This document shows positions 63,695 through 64,000 of a stretch of 64,000 nucleotides of DNA, piece after piece. Location of the stretch: positions 1 through 64,000 of the forward strand of contig NZ_KB900618.1 of the NCBI RefSeq assembly GCF_000379025.1, read 5' to 3'. Position numbers and translations under genes: made by a program. The stretch is from Orenia marismortui DSM 5156. GTDB taxonomy: Bacteria > Bacillota > Halanaerobiia > Halobacteroidales > Halobacteroidaceae. Under the pieces are notes generated by a model. It was given only the letters and a program-made list of their open reading frames with translations. It was not told the origin of the DNA and ran no database searches. Within the stretch, counting starts at the first letter, position 1, and every line of letters begins with the position of its first letter.

Positions 63695-64000
63695 CAGAAT
63701 AAGCATTATAAGCAAGGATATGGCTGTTCTGAAGCCATTTTACAAGCTATCAATGATGAATATAAATTGAATTGAGATGATGATATCTTAGAATTAGCAA
63801 CAGGATTTAAAAAGGGAATGGGTAGTGAAGAGTTATGTGGTGCTGTTACTGGATTAGTATTAGTTATTAATTATTTCTATGGTCGCTCTGATTTATCTCA
63901 ATCTACTAGAGCCCCTAAATTAGTTGCAAAGTTTATTAGAAAATTTAAGAATAGATCAAATTATTTATGAGACTAAAACGGAATTGCCTAAAGAATTTCT
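63695..64000 (+). pseudogene. C_GCAxxG_C_C-family protein remnant, runs off the window
   Basis: The frame reads HYKQGYGCSEAILQAINDEY, then a TGA, then DDDILELATGFKKGMGSEEL and CGAVTGLVLVINYFYGRS, the pattern of the C_GCAxxG_C_C family, whose members are thought to bind metal or redox cofactors through conserved cysteines. A second break near 63965 shifts the frame (IYETKTELPKEF continues). The N-terminus also seems frameshifted. It is clearly inactive. Confidence 0.68.

Overview
The window is AT-rich (roughly 30% GC by eye) and has strong Shine-Dalgarno sites and many TTG/GTG starts. Gene content suggests a low-GC anaerobic Firmicute with an outer membrane, most like the Halanaerobiales: two signal-peptide beta-barrel proteins with aromatic C-termini (16028-16774, 34833-35324), an EFR1-type ferredoxin, LL-diaminopimelate aminotransferase, a formate/nitrite channel and a GH4 glycosidase. 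This placement is inference; no rRNA or tRNA gene was seen.

Region 1 (1-14.1 kb) is the exceptional part. Ten related sites of about 130 bp alternate with short gene units that are all on the + strand. Each site has the attC layout: an R''-like half site ending in TAAC, an arm near TTAGCGACATCCC, a variable middle with a conserved GGCTGACTTAT, a complementary arm near GGGACGTCGCGAA, and an R' half site GTTA. The first bases of each unit are complementary to the flank of that unit's own downstream site, as expected if each unit once existed as a circle closed at its attC. I read this as a sedentary integron cassette array with no integrase in the window. Cassettes carry a Phd/RelE toxin-antitoxin pair, an Rpn-type nuclease, a retropepsin-like protein with a partner, a PQQ-propeller lipoprotein, membrane proteins, an esterase, a GNAT acetyltransferase and a PhzF-like isomerase. 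An ISLre2 element borders the array on the left and an IS110-family element sits inside cassette 7. Sites A-F look intact; G-J are increasingly decayed.

Region 2 (14-23.2 kb) is mixed: two single genes, an outer-membrane protein, an IS30 element with 13-bp target duplications inserted at the 3' end of a membrane protein gene, decayed coding DNA, a racemase, a sugar-binding-like exported protein and a flavodoxin/ferredoxin fusion.

Region 3 (23.2-43.4 kb) holds small metabolic and resistance-type enzymes, an MBOAT/DHHW/DUF4358 operon for O-acetylating a surface polymer, a GDPD, a cupin, an MBL-fold enzyme, an HD-GYP phosphodiesterase, a second IS30 copy with a frameshifted transposase, and a polar amino-acid ABC transporter whose ATPase is frameshifted at an A9 run. 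A family of about 130-180 bp hairpin repeats recurs at 23.2, 29.5, 39.5 and 49.4 kb.

Region 4 (43.4-64 kb) is more ordinary chromosome: a starch-binding-like module, an EAL-HDOD regulator, a FocA-like channel, GH4 plus glycerol dehydrogenase, two MFS transporters, a phospholipase C-like protein, a dicarboxylate/amino-acid symporter, azlCD with a divergent XRE-cupin regulator, two aminotransferases, a truncated leucine-rich-repeat gene, trpS, two YdcZ-type transporters and trxA. Several recent pseudogenes (Nudix, C_GCAxxG, the ABC ATPase, an integral membrane protein with a stop at codon 3) show ongoing gene decay.
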